Source: JADZAI01 sp047602465 (lineage in GTDB: Bacteria; Pseudomonadota; Alphaproteobacteria; Micropepsales; Micropepsaceae). Taken from it: a DNA stretch of 64,000 nucleotides. Below are positions 8,133-17,320 of the stretch, piece by piece. The first letter of the stretch is position 1. Every line of letters begins with the position of its first letter. Both the position numbers and the translations under genes were made by a program. The stretch is taken from contig JASGHF010000001.1 of assembly GCA_047602465.1 (NCBI GenBank), positions 186,001 through 250,000 of the forward strand. Direction: 5' to 3'. The notes under the pieces were generated by a model. That model saw only the letters and a program-made list of their open reading frames with translations. It was not told where the DNA came from and ran no database searches.

Positions 8133-9419
8133 TCAGCGTTGAAGCGCCTTGGCCGCTTTGGCTTCTGTCGCCTGGTAGGCGCGGAAGGCCTTGAAGACGC
8201 CCATCTTCAGATCCGGCGCGAGGCCGTCGGCGATGCGGTAGATCTGCTCATAGCACCAGCCCAGGGCGCCGAAGCCGTTGATCATCCTGACGATGCTGAA
8301 CGGCGAGGTCTGACCGAGCCAGCCGCGCCCCATGGCGAGCTGATGCTCGAACGAGGGCAGGGTGTCGGCCTGTCCGCGCAGCAGCGGGCCGGCGCAATCC
8401 GGCGCGCCGCAGAGCGGGCGGGCGAGGCCGATGACATGGGCGGAACCCTCGGCCAGCGCCGCTTCCATGCCGGCGCGGGTGCGGAAGCCGCCGGTGACCA
8501 TCAAGGGCATTTGCGCGACCTTCGCGACGGCGGCGGCGTAGCGCGTGAAATAGGCCTCGCGCGCCCTGGTGCTTTCGCGCTTGTCGCTGTCGAGGACGGG
8601 TTCGAGCATGCCCTCCAGGCCCATCATGCTGGGCTGTTCATAGGTGCCGCCGGAGATTTCGAGGAGGTCGATCCTTTCGGCGTTCAGCCATTCGACGACC
8701 TGGAGGCAGTCCTCGAAGGCGAAGCCGCCTTTCTGGAAGTCGGCGGAGTTGAGTTTGACGCTGATGGGGAAATCCGGCCCGACGACCCTGCGCGTGGCGC
8801 GCACGATTTCGAGAAGGAAACGGGCGCGGTTCTCCAGGCTGCCGCCCCACGCATCGGTGCGGATGTTCGCCCTGGGGCTGAGGAACTGCGAGACGAGATA
8901 GCCGTGGGCGGCGTGGATCTGGACGCCGGTGAAGCCGTGGGCGCGGCAGGTTTCGGCGGCGCGGGCGAAGCGGTCGATGAGATCGAGGATTTCATCTTCG
9001 GCGAGGGCGCGGGGCTGGCCGAAATTGCCGCCGGGCAGAGCGGGCTTCACCGCCGAGGGGGCGGGCGGGTTAGGGTTGATGGCCTTGGGCGTCTGGCGTC
9101 CGGCGTGGTTGATCTGCGCCCAGAAATGACCGCCGCCGCGCCGGGCGGCGTTGGTCATGGCGTGAAGCGCGGTAAGCGCGGCGTCGTCTTCCTGGCCGTC
9201 GAGTACGACATTGCCGGCGCGCTCCAGCGCGGTGCGCTCGATCTGGATATTGCCGCTGATCTGAAGTCCGAGGCCGTTGGCGGCCCAGCGGCGGTAGAGG
9301 GTCTGGTGGCGCATGGTCGGCCGGTTGCGGGAATCGGCGAGACCCTCGGTCATCGCCGCCTTGCAGAGGCGGTTCGGCAGGATCGACCCGCAGGGCAGGG
9401 TGAGCGGTGTTTCGAGCAT
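8133..9419 (-). CDS. NADH:flavin oxidoreductase, old yellow enzyme family
   Basis: 428 residues from the ATG at 9417-9419, chosen because ACGGAG lies about 8 nt upstream; the reading frame stays open further up but looks non-coding there. A TIM-barrel flavoprotein: AQINHAGRQ near the N-terminal third, FTGVQIHAAHGYLVSQFLSP with the catalytic His pair, RTDAWGGSLENRARF, and VTGGFRTR in the FMN phosphate loop. It lacks the Fe-S and FAD domains of full 2,4-dienoyl-CoA reductases. Expected role: NAD(P)H-dependent reduction of an activated C=C bond. Confidence 0.88.
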   Translation of the reverse strand: MLETPLTLPCGSILPNRLCKAAMTEGLADSRNRPTMRHQTLYRRWAANGLGLQISGNIQIERTALERAGNVVLDGQEDDAALTALHAMTNAARRGGGHFWAQINHAGRQTPKAINPNPPAPSAVKPALPGGNFGQPRALAEDEILDLIDRFARAAETCRAHGFTGVQIHAAHGYLVSQFLSPRANIRTDAWGGSLENRARFLLEIVRATRRVVGPDFPISVKLNSADFQKGGFAFEDCLQVVEWLNAERIDLLEISGGTYEQPSMMGLEGMLEPVLDSDKRESTRAREAYFTRYAAAVAKVAQMPLMVTGGFRTRAGMEAALAEGSAHVIGLARPLCGAPDCAGPLLRGQADTLPSFEHQLAMGRGWLGQTSPFSIVRMINGFGALGWCYEQIYRIADGLAPDLKMGVFKAFRAYQATEAKAAKALQR

Positions 9420-9537
9420 CGGATGCTCCGTCCGGAGGTTCTGCGGATGAAGGCTAAGCCGCCGGCCCGGCTGACCCAAGGGGGTGCAGCGGCTAAATTG
9501 ACGGCTTGTGATTCGGGGCGCGGTCCAAAGAGTTCTC

Positions 9538-11511
9538 ATGGCGAAATCAGGCGATCTGTTCGGTAATGGCGGCGGGGAAAAGGTCTATTCCGGCAAGGAC
9601 ATCGAAGTCCTGGAGGGGCTGGAGCCTGTCCGCCGCCGTCCCGGCATGTATGTGGGCGGCACCGATGAGCGGGCGCTGCACCACCTGGCGTCCGAAATCC
9701 TCGACAACGCCATGGACGAGGCGGTCGCGGGATATGCCGACCATATCGACATGGAACTGCGCGCCGACGGCTCGCTGCTGATCCGCGACAACGGGCGCGG
9801 CATCCCGATCGATCCGCACCCCAAGCTGAAGCCCAAGAGCGCGCTGGAAGTGGTGTTCACCGTGCTGCATGCCGGCGGCAAGTTTTCCGGCGACGCCTAT
9901 CAGACGTCAGGGGGTCTGCACGGCGTCGGCGCGTCGGTGACGAATGCGCTGTCGGAGTGGCTGGAGGTCGAGGTCGCCAAGGACCGGCAGCTTTATTCGA
10001 TGCGCTTCGAGCGCGGCGTGCCGAAGACCAAGCTGAAATCGCTGGGGCCGACGCAGAACCGGCGCGGGACGGTGGTGACCTTCCTGCCCGACGTGGAGAT
10101 TTTCGGGAAGGACACGCATTTCAAGCCGGCGCGGCTGTACCGGATGGCGCGGTCGAAAGCGTATCTCTTTCGCGGCGTCGAGATCCGCTGGTCTTGCGAC
10201 AAGAGCCTGCTGAAGGACAATGACGAGACGCCGGCAGAGGCCGTTCTGCATTTCCCCGGCGGTCTGGCCGACTTCCTGAGCGCGACGCTGGAGAAGGAGA
10301 CGACGGTGACGCCGCGTCCCTTCGCCGGGCGGTTCGAGCCGAAAGACAAGCGCGGCGCGGTGGAGTGGGCGGTCCACTGGGCGCCCGGGCGCGACAGTTT
10401 CCTCAACTCCTACGCCAACACGATCCCGACGCCGCAGGGCGGCACGCATGATGCGGGCCTGCGCGCGGCGCTGACGCGCGGCATTCGCGGCTATGCCGAA
10501 CTGACCAACAACAAGCGGGCGGGCAACATCACGTCGGACGATGTGATGGCGAGCGTGTGCGGGATGCTGTCGGTGTTCGTGCGCGATCCGGAATTCCAGG
10601 GGCAGACCAAGGACCGGCTTTCCAACCCGGAGGCGCAGCGCTTCGTCGAAGGCGCGGTGCGCGACCATTTCGATCACTGGCTGGTGGAAAGTCCGGCCGA
10701 TGCCGACCGGCTGCTGCAGCACGCCATCGAGATGGCGGACGAGCGGCTGCGCCGCCGGCAGGAGAAGGAAGTCTCGCGCAAGTCGGCGACGCGGCGTCTG
10801 CGCCTGCCGGGGAAGCTGGCGGATTGTTCGAGCGGCGCGAATGAGGGGACGGAGCTGTTCCTGGTGGAAGGCGACAGCGCCGGCGGCAGCGCCAAGCAGG
10901 CGCGGGACCGCAATACGCAGGCGGTGCTGCCGCTGAGGGGCAAGATCCTGAACGTCGCGAGCGCGGCGGCCGGCAAGCTGCAGCAGAACCAGGAATTGTC
11001 GGACCTTCTGCAGGCCATCGGGGCTGCGACGGGCGCGAAATATCGCGGCGAGGATGTGCGGTATGACCGCATCATCGTGATGACCGACGCCGACGTGGAC
11101 GGGGCGCATATCGCCTCGCTGCTGATCACGTTCTTCTATCGCGAGATGCCGGGGCTGATCCGCGACGGGAAGCTGTATCTGGCGATGCCGCCGCTGTTCC
11201 GGCTGACGCAGGGGTCGAAATCGGTCTATGCGCGCGACGAGGCGCACCGGGACGAGCTGATAAAAACGGCGTTCCGGGCCAACGCGAAGGTGGATGTGGG
11301 GCGCTTCAAGGGTCTTGGCGAAATGATGCCGGCGCAGTTGAAGGAAACCACCATGCAGCCGGGCAAGCGCACGCTGCTGAAGGTGACGATCCCCGACGGC
11401 GAGGAAGCCGATACGGGCGATCTGGTCGAGCGGCTGATGGGCCGCAAGCCGGAGCTTCGGTTCCAGTACATCCAGGAACACGCGAAGTTCGTGGAAGAGC
11501 TGGACGTGTGA
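9538..11511 (+). CDS. parE: DNA topoisomerase IV subunit B
   Basis: 657 residues, the ParE length. The GHKL ATPase domain shows RRRPGMYVGGTDERALHH, DNAMDEA, DNGRGIPID and GGLHGVGASVTNAL. The TOPRIM domain has EGDSAGGSAKQARDR and the metal-binding DADVDGAHI. The DNAMDEA version of the N-terminal motif matches alphaproteobacterial ParE rather than GyrB. ATP-driven decatenation of replicated chromosomes with ParC is expected; parC is not in this window. An upstream in-frame GTG at 9508 is an alternative start without better support. Confidence 0.95.
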   Translation: MAKSGDLFGNGGGEKVYSGKDIEVLEGLEPVRRRPGMYVGGTDERALHHLASEILDNAMDEAVAGYADHIDMELRADGSLLIRDNGRGIPIDPHPKLKPKSALEVVFTVLHAGGKFSGDAYQTSGGLHGVGASVTNALSEWLEVEVAKDRQLYSMRFERGVPKTKLKSLGPTQNRRGTVVTFLPDVEIFGKDTHFKPARLYRMARSKAYLFRGVEIRWSCDKSLLKDNDETPAEAVLHFPGGLADFLSATLEKETTVTPRPFAGRFEPKDKRGAVEWAVHWAPGRDSFLNSYANTIPTPQGGTHDAGLRAALTRGIRGYAELTNNKRAGNITSDDVMASVCGMLSVFVRDPEFQGQTKDRLSNPEAQRFVEGAVRDHFDHWLVESPADADRLLQHAIEMADERLRRRQEKEVSRKSATRRLRLPGKLADCSSGANEGTELFLVEGDSAGGSAKQARDRNTQAVLPLRGKILNVASAAAGKLQQNQELSDLLQAIGAATGAKYRGEDVRYDRIIVMTDADVDGAHIASLLITFFYREMPGLIRDGKLYLAMPPLFRLTQGSKSVYARDEAHRDELIKTAFRANAKVDVGRFKGLGEMMPAQLKETTMQPGKRTLLKVTIPDGEEADTGDLVERLMGRKPELRFQYIQEHAKFVEELDV

Positions 11512-12389
11512 TGCTGCGTACTGTGTTGCTCGGGGCCGCGTTCGCGGCCGGCGCTGTGGCGTTTGCCGAGCCTCAGCCCTACACGCTGGAGCGGACCGAA
11601 GTTCACGAAGTGCCGGCGCCGGAGCTGGGCCGGAGCTATGACGTGTATGTGGCGCTGCCGGAGTCGTACGCGGCCAATCCGGAGCGGCGCTACCCGGTCG
11701 TTTTCACGACCGACGCGACCTATGCATTCCCGGTGACGCGCGCCATTGCCGGGCGGGTGGGCGACAAGGGCGAGGGTCTCGACGACTTCATCATTGTCGG
11801 ACTTTCCTATGCGCGCGGCGAAGATCCGGCCGACAGCCGCCGCCGCGACTATACGCCGTCGCCGAACGGCCCGAAGTCAGCGGGTAATGCTGTGCATGGC
11901 GGCGTTGAGGCGTACCGGCAGTATGTCGAGTCCAGAGTTATTCCGTTCGTCGCGGAGACCTACCGGATCGACGATGCGCGCATGATCTTCGCGGGGCATT
12001 CGTATGGCGGGCTGTTTGGGCTGCACGTCATGTTCACAAAGCCCGACATGTTCGATGCCTACATTCTTGGTAGTCCGTCGCTGTGGTTCGACAAGAAAGT
12101 GATGTTCAAGCGCGAGGCGGCGTATGCCGAGGCGCATGACGATCTGAAGGCGAAGGTGTTCTTCGCGATCGGCAGTTACGAGACGATGAAGCCGGAGTCA
12201 GACGACCCGCGCTATCACGACGAGGTCGACATGGTCGGCGATCTGGAAGCCTTCGTCTCCGAACTGAAGGGACGGGCGTATCCCGGTCTTGAGTTGACAA
12301 GCGAGGTCATCGACGGCGAAGACCATCTGACCGTCGGTGCAATCATCATCACGCATGGATTGCTGTGGGCGCTGAGGCCCGCCTCTTAA
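11511..12389 (+). CDS. Secreted alpha/beta-hydrolase esterase (IroE/BesA-like)
   Basis: 292 residues with a signal peptide (about 1-21). The fold contains GHSYGG, the nucleophile elbow, and a C-terminal EDHLTV with the catalytic His. The family includes periplasmic or secreted esterases that open trilactone siderophores, but also general esterases, and no siderophore gene lies nearby. The ATG shares one base with the parE stop (TGATG), so the two genes are translationally coupled. Confidence 0.8.
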   Translation: MLRTVLLGAAFAAGAVAFAEPQPYTLERTEVHEVPAPELGRSYDVYVALPESYAANPERRYPVVFTTDATYAFPVTRAIAGRVGDKGEGLDDFIIVGLSYARGEDPADSRRRDYTPSPNGPKSAGNAVHGGVEAYRQYVESRVIPFVAETYRIDDARMIFAGHSYGGLFGLHVMFTKPDMFDAYILGSPSLWFDKKVMFKREAAYAEAHDDLKAKVFFAIGSYETMKPESDDPRYHDEVDMVGDLEAFVSELKGRAYPGLELTSEVIDGEDHLTVGAIIITHGLLWALRPAS

Positions 12390-12441
12390 CCCTAAGCGAG
12401 ACATACCGTCGCGAGACGCAGCGGACGCGTGTGCTGAAGGC

Positions 12442-12453
12442 TAACGCGCGTTA
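12442..12453. promoter_or_regulatory. 12-bp perfect palindrome before the Cys-rich secreted gene
   Basis: TAACGCGCGTTA lies 10 bp before the ATG of the gene at 12464. It may be an operator or a chance palindrome. The two TAA/TTAA halves are 6 bp apart, so it is not a standard CtrA box. Confidence 0.3.
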
Positions 12454-12463
12454 AGATTTTCCC

Positions 12464-13600
12464 ATGGGGACGGGAAAGATCATCGGGTGGCTGACGGCGG
12501 CCGTATGGCTGACCGGCGCCGTTTCGGCGGCGGTGGAGGCCGAGGCCATTCCCATGACGGACGGGCCGAACGGGTCGGGCCGGTCGCTCGGTTCGGCCTG
12601 GTCGATGGCCTGCGGGCCGGGGCTGCGGCTTGTCGGCGTGAAGGTCTATGAGGACGGGCGGACCATCGCCGGGGTCGAGGCGTTGTGCGCGGCACTGGAG
12701 TGGCGGCCGGGCAGGGTGATCGCCTGGGCGAGCGGTCCTGCCGTTGCGGAACTGCCCGAGCGGATGCCGCTTCGGCCTGTCGTTGTCGCGGCGGAGGGGA
12801 CGGATGACCTGACCGCGCGCACCGTGTTGCGGGCCAGTTCGCGCGAGGTGCGGCGGCAGAGCGGGAGCCGGGCCGTGCTGATCCAGGTGGCGCCGGCGGC
12901 GCCGGAGCCGGTCTGGACGCAGGAACCAGGGCGGCGCGTGACGCTGGCGACGGGGCGTAAGGGGCGGGAATTGGTCTGCCCTGAAGGGACGTATGTTCAA
13001 GGGCTTAGGACGGGGAGTGAAGCCGGACGGCGCGGCGGGCTGGTGGCCGTCCAGATCGTGTGCGGGAGCGGTAACGGGCGGGTCGAAACGGTCGGGGTGT
13101 GGGCTGATCCGCGAAAATCAAAGAAAAACAAGCCGCTGCGGCCTGTTGTTGCAATGCGGACTCAGTGTGGCGGCGGGGCCGCCAATCCGCATGACGGCAT
13201 GGCGGCCAAGGCGCTGATCGGGACGGCCGAAGACGGACGGATCGTCAGCCTGGGGCTGACATGCGCGAAAAGTGCGGTGCCGGGGGTGGTGAGCCTGGCG
13301 GTCGGGGCGGTGACGCGCTGGTTGTCGGAGGTGGCGCCGGCGGTGAAGAAGGGCAGCGTGCGGGTCTATCGCGCGCCGAACTGGTATGCCGGATCGGACG
13401 TGGCGGTGTGCCGGGACGGGTCTGGCCGGGGGCCGTGCGCGCAGGCTTCGGCGGACCGTTTCTGCGTGACGATGACGGGGGCCGGGCGGGCCAGTTTCTA
13501 TGTCGTGGGGCGGGTGTCGGGCGACGCCATCGCGGCCGGGGGCAAGAGATGCCCCAGCGGGGTGTGCCGGGCGTTCCAGCAGATCACCTGCGCGGGGTGA
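12464..13600 (+). CDS. Secreted Cys-rich protein with three internal repeats, function unknown
   Basis: 378 residues with a signal peptide (about 1-23). I do not recognise the family. The chain contains three related segments that begin and end with Cys: CGPGLRLVGVKVYEDG followed by VEALC, CPEGTYVQGLRTGSEAG followed by VQIVC, and CGGGAANPHDG followed by LGLTC. Each has a Gly-rich start and a hydrophobic beta-like end, suggesting a repeated disulfide-closed beta module in the periplasm or outside the cell. The C-terminal 90 residues hold six more Cys. Confidence 0.7.
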   Translation: MGTGKIIGWLTAAVWLTGAVSAAVEAEAIPMTDGPNGSGRSLGSAWSMACGPGLRLVGVKVYEDGRTIAGVEALCAALEWRPGRVIAWASGPAVAELPERMPLRPVVVAAEGTDDLTARTVLRASSREVRRQSGSRAVLIQVAPAAPEPVWTQEPGRRVTLATGRKGRELVCPEGTYVQGLRTGSEAGRRGGLVAVQIVCGSGNGRVETVGVWADPRKSKKNKPLRPVVAMRTQCGGGAANPHDGMAAKALIGTAEDGRIVSLGLTCAKSAVPGVVSLAVGAVTRWLSEVAPAVKKGSVRVYRAPNWYAGSDVAVCRDGSGRGPCAQASADRFCVTMTGAGRASFYVVGRVSGDAIAAGGKRCPSGVCRAFQQITCAG

Positions 13601-13640
13601 AAGTTCCCCCTGATTTCAGGGATTTGTCCCTGCATTTTCG

Positions 13641-13669
13641 TTGAACTCTTAGGGCTTCCTTCCCATATT
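13641..13669 (+). promoter_or_regulatory. Candidate housekeeping promoter for the DEAD-box gene
   Basis: TTGAAC at 13641-13646 and CATATT at 13664-13669 are 17 bp apart. A start near 13676 would give a leader of about 180 nt before the helicase ATG. Confidence 0.5.
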
Positions 13670-13675
13670 GCAGCG

Positions 13676-13856
13676 CAACGAAGCGCGAGAGTCGCGATGG
13701 CCAAAGGCCGTCAGGCGCCGCAGGCTGGTTGAGCGCTCACCCGTTCCCGCCTCGTGGCGACCCAAGCAAGTCAGAGCGCTGCTGTTGGAGTTGGCGGATG
13801 CCCCGGATCGGCGTCGCTCGCTCGTAAAGCCACTCCGATCCACAAAAAAGAGAGTT
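13676..13856 (+). promoter_or_regulatory. Long 5' leader of the rhlE-type helicase
   Basis: There is no credible separate gene here. The reading frame upstream of the ATG is open but basic and low in complexity (many Arg, Ser). Helicase transcripts of this family often have long autoregulated or temperature-sensitive leaders. Here that is inference from leader length only. Confidence 0.35.
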
Positions 13857-15611
13857 ATGACGACGTTTGCCGATTTGGGCCTCAGCGAGGAACTGCTGAA
13901 GGCTGTCGAAGAGACTGGCTACACCACCCCGACCCCGATCCAGGAACAGGCCATCCCGCAGGTGCTGCGCGGCCGTGACGTTCTGGGTCTCGCCCAGACG
14001 GGCACCGGCAAGACCGCCGGCTTCACCCTGCCGATGATCGATATCCTCGCATCGGGCCGCGCCAAGGCGCGCATGCCGCGCTCGCTGATCCTGGAGCCGA
14101 CCCGCGAACTCGCGGCGCAGGTTTCAGAGAGCTTCGAGAAATACGGCAAGCACCACAAGCTGACCCAGGCGCTGATCATCGGCGGCGTGGCATTCGGCGA
14201 CCAGGACAAGAAGCTGGATCGCGGCGTCGATGTGCTGATCGCGACGCCCGGCCGTCTGCTGGACCAGTTCGAGCGCTCCAAGCTGATGCTGAGCCAGGTG
14301 CAGGTGCTGGTGATCGACGAAGCCGACCGCATGCTCGACATGGGCTTCGTGCCCGATATCGAGCGCATCGTGAAGCTGCTGCCGTTCACGCGCCAGACGC
14401 TGTTCTTCTCGGCCACCATGCCGAACGAAGTGAAGCGCATCGCGGACGCCTTCCTGCATAACCCGGTCCGCATCGAAGTCGCCCGTCCGGCGACGACGGC
14501 CTCGACCATCGACCAGCGCCTGACCGTGATCGATCCGCTCGACAAGCGCGAGGCGCTGCGCCAGTTGATCCGCGCCGAGACGGTGCAGAACGCGATCGTC
14601 TTCTGCAACCGCAAGCGCGATGTCGATATCGTCGGCAAGTCGCTGCAGAAGCACGGCTTCAACGCGGCGCCGATCCACGGCGATCTGGACCAGGCGCTGC
14701 GCACCAAGACGCTGGAGCAGTTCCGCTCGGGCGAATTGCAGATCCTCGTCGCCTCGGACGTGGCGGCGCGCGGCCTCGACGTGCCGTCGGTGAGCCACGT
14801 GTTCAATTTCGACGTGCCGATCCATTCGGACGATTATGTCCACCGCATCGGTCGTACCGGCCGCGCGGGCCGCAGCGGCGTCTCGATCACGCTGGCGACG
14901 CAGCACGATACGAAGTTCGTCGACGCCATCGAGAAGCTGACCGGCAAGCCGATCAACCGTTTCACGATGGAAGGCCTGGAGCAGGCCCGTCGCGAGCGGA
15001 CGCCGGAGCAGCTGGCCGCCGACAAGCGCGACCGTGACAAGCGCCGCCGCGAGCGCACCAAGCGTTTCGACCACGCCCCGCCGCCGCGCGCGATCGAGGA
15101 CGGCGTGTCGATGGAAGCGTTCAAGGCCGATCCTGAAGCCGTGGCCGCCGCCGCTGCCGCCGCTGCGGCGGAGCCGGTTGAAGCCGCCGCCGTCGAAACG
15201 GCCGCCGCCGAGCCGCGTGAGGCGCGTCCGCGCCGCGAGGACCGCGCCCGCAATGCCAAGCGCGAGCGCGGCAATCGCGAGGAGCGTCAGCCGCGTGAAG
15301 ACCGCCAGCCGCGCGAAGAACGCGCCGCCAGGGAGCCGGTCGAGGCGAAGGCCGAAAAGCCGCGCCGCGACGAGCGCCCGGCGCGCGAAGAGCGCAATGG
15401 GCCGTCATCGCGTGACGAGAAGCGCCGTGAGCGTCGTGAGAAGTATGGCCGCCAGGACGATCTGGGTCCGTCGGTCATCGGCTTCGGCGATCACCTGCCG
15501 GCGTTCCTGACGATTGCGGTGCCGAAGGTCTGGGAAAAGCCGCGCGTGGAAGCGGCGGCGGAGCCGGCGCCTGCGCCGGCCGAGCCTGCGGCGGACGCTG
15601 AAGCGGCCTGA
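13857..15611 (+). CDS. rhlE: DEAD-box ATP-dependent RNA helicase (RhlE type)
   Basis: 584 residues from the ATG at 13857, preceded by AAAGAGAG. Motifs in order: Q motif (GYTTPTPIQEQAIP), AQTGTGKT, PTRELAAQ, TPGR, DEAD (VIDEADRML), SAT, ARGLDVPSV and HRIGRTGRAG. After residue 370 there is a long tail rich in Arg, Ala, Glu and Pro with a Glu/Ala stretch and Arg-rich runs, probably an RNA-contacting disordered tail. Expected cytoplasmic role: RNA remodelling in ribosome assembly, cold response or RNA decay. The open frame extends upstream, but the ATG fits the family start (MTTFADLGLS). Confidence 0.93.
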   Translation: MTTFADLGLSEELLKAVEETGYTTPTPIQEQAIPQVLRGRDVLGLAQTGTGKTAGFTLPMIDILASGRAKARMPRSLILEPTRELAAQVSESFEKYGKHHKLTQALIIGGVAFGDQDKKLDRGVDVLIATPGRLLDQFERSKLMLSQVQVLVIDEADRMLDMGFVPDIERIVKLLPFTRQTLFFSATMPNEVKRIADAFLHNPVRIEVARPATTASTIDQRLTVIDPLDKREALRQLIRAETVQNAIVFCNRKRDVDIVGKSLQKHGFNAAPIHGDLDQALRTKTLEQFRSGELQILVASDVAARGLDVPSVSHVFNFDVPIHSDDYVHRIGRTGRAGRSGVSITLATQHDTKFVDAIEKLTGKPINRFTMEGLEQARRERTPEQLAADKRDRDKRRRERTKRFDHAPPPRAIEDGVSMEAFKADPEAVAAAAAAAAAEPVEAAAVETAAAEPREARPRREDRARNAKRERGNREERQPREDRQPREERAAREPVEAKAEKPRRDERPAREERNGPSSRDEKRRERREKYGRQDDLGPSVIGFGDHLPAFLTIAVPKVWEKPRVEAAAEPAPAPAEPAADAEAA

Positions 15612-15625
15612 TACGACATCCTCGT

Positions 15626-15695
15626 GGCCGGGCTTGCCCGGCCATCCGGCGCGTTTTCAGCCACCAGACCGGATGGCCGCCTTAAGGGCGGCCAT
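15626..15695 (+). terminator. Two hairpins after the helicase gene
   Basis: GGCCGGGC/GCCCGGCC at 15626-15643 and ATGGCCGCC/GGCGGCCAT at 15673-15695, with an outer pairing CCATCCGG to CCGGATGG. There is no clear T-run, so termination may be Rho-linked or this may be a REP-like unit. Confidence 0.5.
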
Positions 15696-15727
15696 GAGGG
15701 CGAAGGGCTGGATGCCTTGATGCTGCC

Positions 15728-16051
15728 GTGATCGGGCCTTTGGTTTTGGCCATGTTCGCGCTTCTGGTCCTGACGACGACATTGAACGCGGCGCCGCCGG
15801 ACGGGTGCGCGCAGCTCGCGTATTGTCTGGCGGAGGCCCGGCAGGCTTTCTGCGCGGCGTGGCCGCACGGTCTTCCTGCGCGCCTGACCGAGGAAGAGAA
15901 GCCCGTTCACGCGCTCCACAAGGCGATGCAGGCGAAGGGATGTGCGGCGCCGGATGGCCGGCTGAATTGTCCCGCGCCGGAACCGGCGCGCGCAGCGCCG
16001 CCGGTGGATTGCAGGGCGATCCTGCCGGCAGCGGGCGACCCCCAACCCTAA
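15728..16051 (+). CDS. Small secreted Cys-rich protein, unknown
   Basis: 107 residues from a GTG. A hydrophobic signal segment (about 1-21) ending NAAPPDG is followed by a short domain with seven Cys (CAQLAYC, FCAAW, GCAAPDG, LNC, VDCR). I do not recognise it. Codon use resembles its neighbours, and it fills the gap between the helicase gene and a convergent gene. The weak start and lack of a strong ribosome site leave doubt. Confidence 0.45.
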   Translation: MIGPLVLAMFALLVLTTTLNAAPPDGCAQLAYCLAEARQAFCAAWPHGLPARLTEEEKPVHALHKAMQAKGCAAPDGRLNCPAPEPARAAPPVDCRAILPAAGDPQP

Positions 16052-16074
16052 CCCCTCCCCGCGAGGGGGAGGGG
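16052..16074. terminator. CCCCTCCCC hairpin between convergent genes
   Basis: CCCCTCCCC, loop GCGA, GGGGGAGGGG. The same C/G hairpin type occurs at 19079-19100. Its position between converging genes suggests a bidirectional terminator or REP copy. Confidence 0.55.
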
Positions 16075-16084
16075 AATGGCAGGG

Positions 16085-16642
16085 TCAGAGGTGGTTGATG
16101 GCGATGATCTTGACGCCTTCCGATTTCGGCTCGGCGTCGTCGGTCATGATCTCGCTGGCCCAGACCTCGCCCGTGCCGCCGATCATGATGCCCTGATCGT
16201 TGGCGAAGAGCGTTTCGTAGGTCTGGTTCTTGATCGCGAGCAGCGTCGCGGGCGTGAAGACGTCATCGTAGCCGGCGATGAAATCCTTCTCGTTCTCGAA
16301 GGTCTTGTCCGCGCCGCCGATCTTCACGGTGATCGGGTAGGAGATCATCGCAGCGACGGCCTTCTTGTCTTCTGCGGCGGTCGCCTTCTGCAGGTCGGTC
16401 AGGAACGCCTTGTAGGGCGCATGGCTGCCGAACAGCGTGTCGAGGCGGGCATCGACTTCGGCTGCGGTCGGGGCTGTGGCCGCTACCGGCGCGGCGCCGG
16501 CGACGGGTTCGGCCGGATCGCCGGGCAGGGTCGGCGGCGGGGAGGTCGGGTCGGTCGCCGGAGCCGGGGTCTGAGCCGTCGCGACGGAGGCCGCGAGCAG
16601 CAATGCGCCAAAACCAGCAGAGGTGAGGAAACGAGCCGTCAT
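16085..16642 (-). CDS. Periplasmic protein with Pro/Ala linker, unknown
   Basis: 185 residues: signal peptide (about 1-23, ending VATAQ), a Pro/Ala/Thr-rich linker to about residue 62, then a folded domain of about 120 residues. The domain has the look of an NTF2-like cone (KKAVAAMISYPITVKIGG, then FIAGYDDVFT and a late beta strand GVKIIAINHL). No catalytic pattern is visible. GGAGAA lies just before the start. Confidence 0.7.
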   Translation of the reverse strand: MTARFLTSAGFGALLLAASVATAQTPAPATDPTSPPPTLPGDPAEPVAGAAPVAATAPTAAEVDARLDTLFGSHAPYKAFLTDLQKATAAEDKKAVAAMISYPITVKIGGADKTFENEKDFIAGYDDVFTPATLLAIKNQTYETLFANDQGIMIGGTGEVWASEIMTDDAEPKSEGVKIIAINHL

Positions 16643-16750
16643 TCTTGTTCTCCTTGGGTCACAAACGCCGAGGGGGGCGATCCGCCCCAGCCTGGGAGTT
16701 TGAACGTCTGGGGGGAACTTTCCGTTCCGCCGCGTCAGGGGATGCGACGG

Positions 16751-17320
16751 TTATTCCTCGCCCCAGGGCGGCGGGGGCGGGGTGACGGGCCGGGTCAGGT
16801 CGAACTCGATGCGGAAGTGGCGATCCGCGCGGTTGAGTTCATAGGCGAAGATTTTGCCGGGCTCGATCTCGATGCCCCAGACATTGGTGAGCGAGGCTTC
16901 CAGCTTGTTGGCGCGAAAGACCTGTTTCGTTTCCTCGTCTGCCGGGAAGTCCTGACGGGTGGCGGCGCCAGGCGTGGCCGTGTCGCCGCCATACATGGTG
17001 ACGGCGTCGGGCGTGCCGTCTTCGTGGCGGTGATCGTGCTTGAGGCGGAGGCCCGCTTCGGTGCGCGTGATGCGCCAGGTGCGCGAGCGGTCTTCGCCGA
17101 CATGGAAGGGAATGGCGAGCCTGTCGCCCTCGCATTCGCGCACATGCATGACGAGGCGCGCCGAGGCCATGTCCTTGTCGCGGGCGTCGGTGGTGACGAC
17201 GCGGCCTTCAAACGCCTGACCGCAGAGCGCGGCGATTTCGCCGAAGAAGGCGTCGGCTTCTTCGGAGGCGGCGGCCGGGGCGACGAGCGCCAGAGCGAAG
17301 ACGGCGGCGAGGGCTTTCAT
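16751..17320 (-). CDS. Periplasmic conserved hypothetical protein
   Basis: 189 residues with a signal peptide (about 1-18). The domain has two Cys (LCGQAF and VRECEGD) likely to form a disulfide, and ends in beta-rich sequence with FAYELNRADRHFRIEFDL and a Pro run. The family recurs in proteobacteria, but I know no function. Its ATG overlaps the stop of the upstream aminotransferase gene by 4 nt (ATGA), so the two are co-translated. Confidence 0.75.
   Translation of the reverse strand: MKALAAVFALALVAPAAASEEADAFFGEIAALCGQAFEGRVVTTDARDKDMASARLVMHVRECEGDRLAIPFHVGEDRSRTWRITRTEAGLRLKHDHRHEDGTPDAVTMYGGDTATPGAATRQDFPADEETKQVFRANKLEASLTNVWGIEIEPGKIFAYELNRADRHFRIEFDLTRPVTPPPPPWGEE

Noticed and set aside
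9907..11481. 524-codon frame antisense to parE
   Set aside because: Shadow of parE; no motif and His/Arg-rich composition.
12441..12454. CtrA box before the Cys-rich secreted gene
   Set aside because: First half is CTAA and the spacing is 6 bp.
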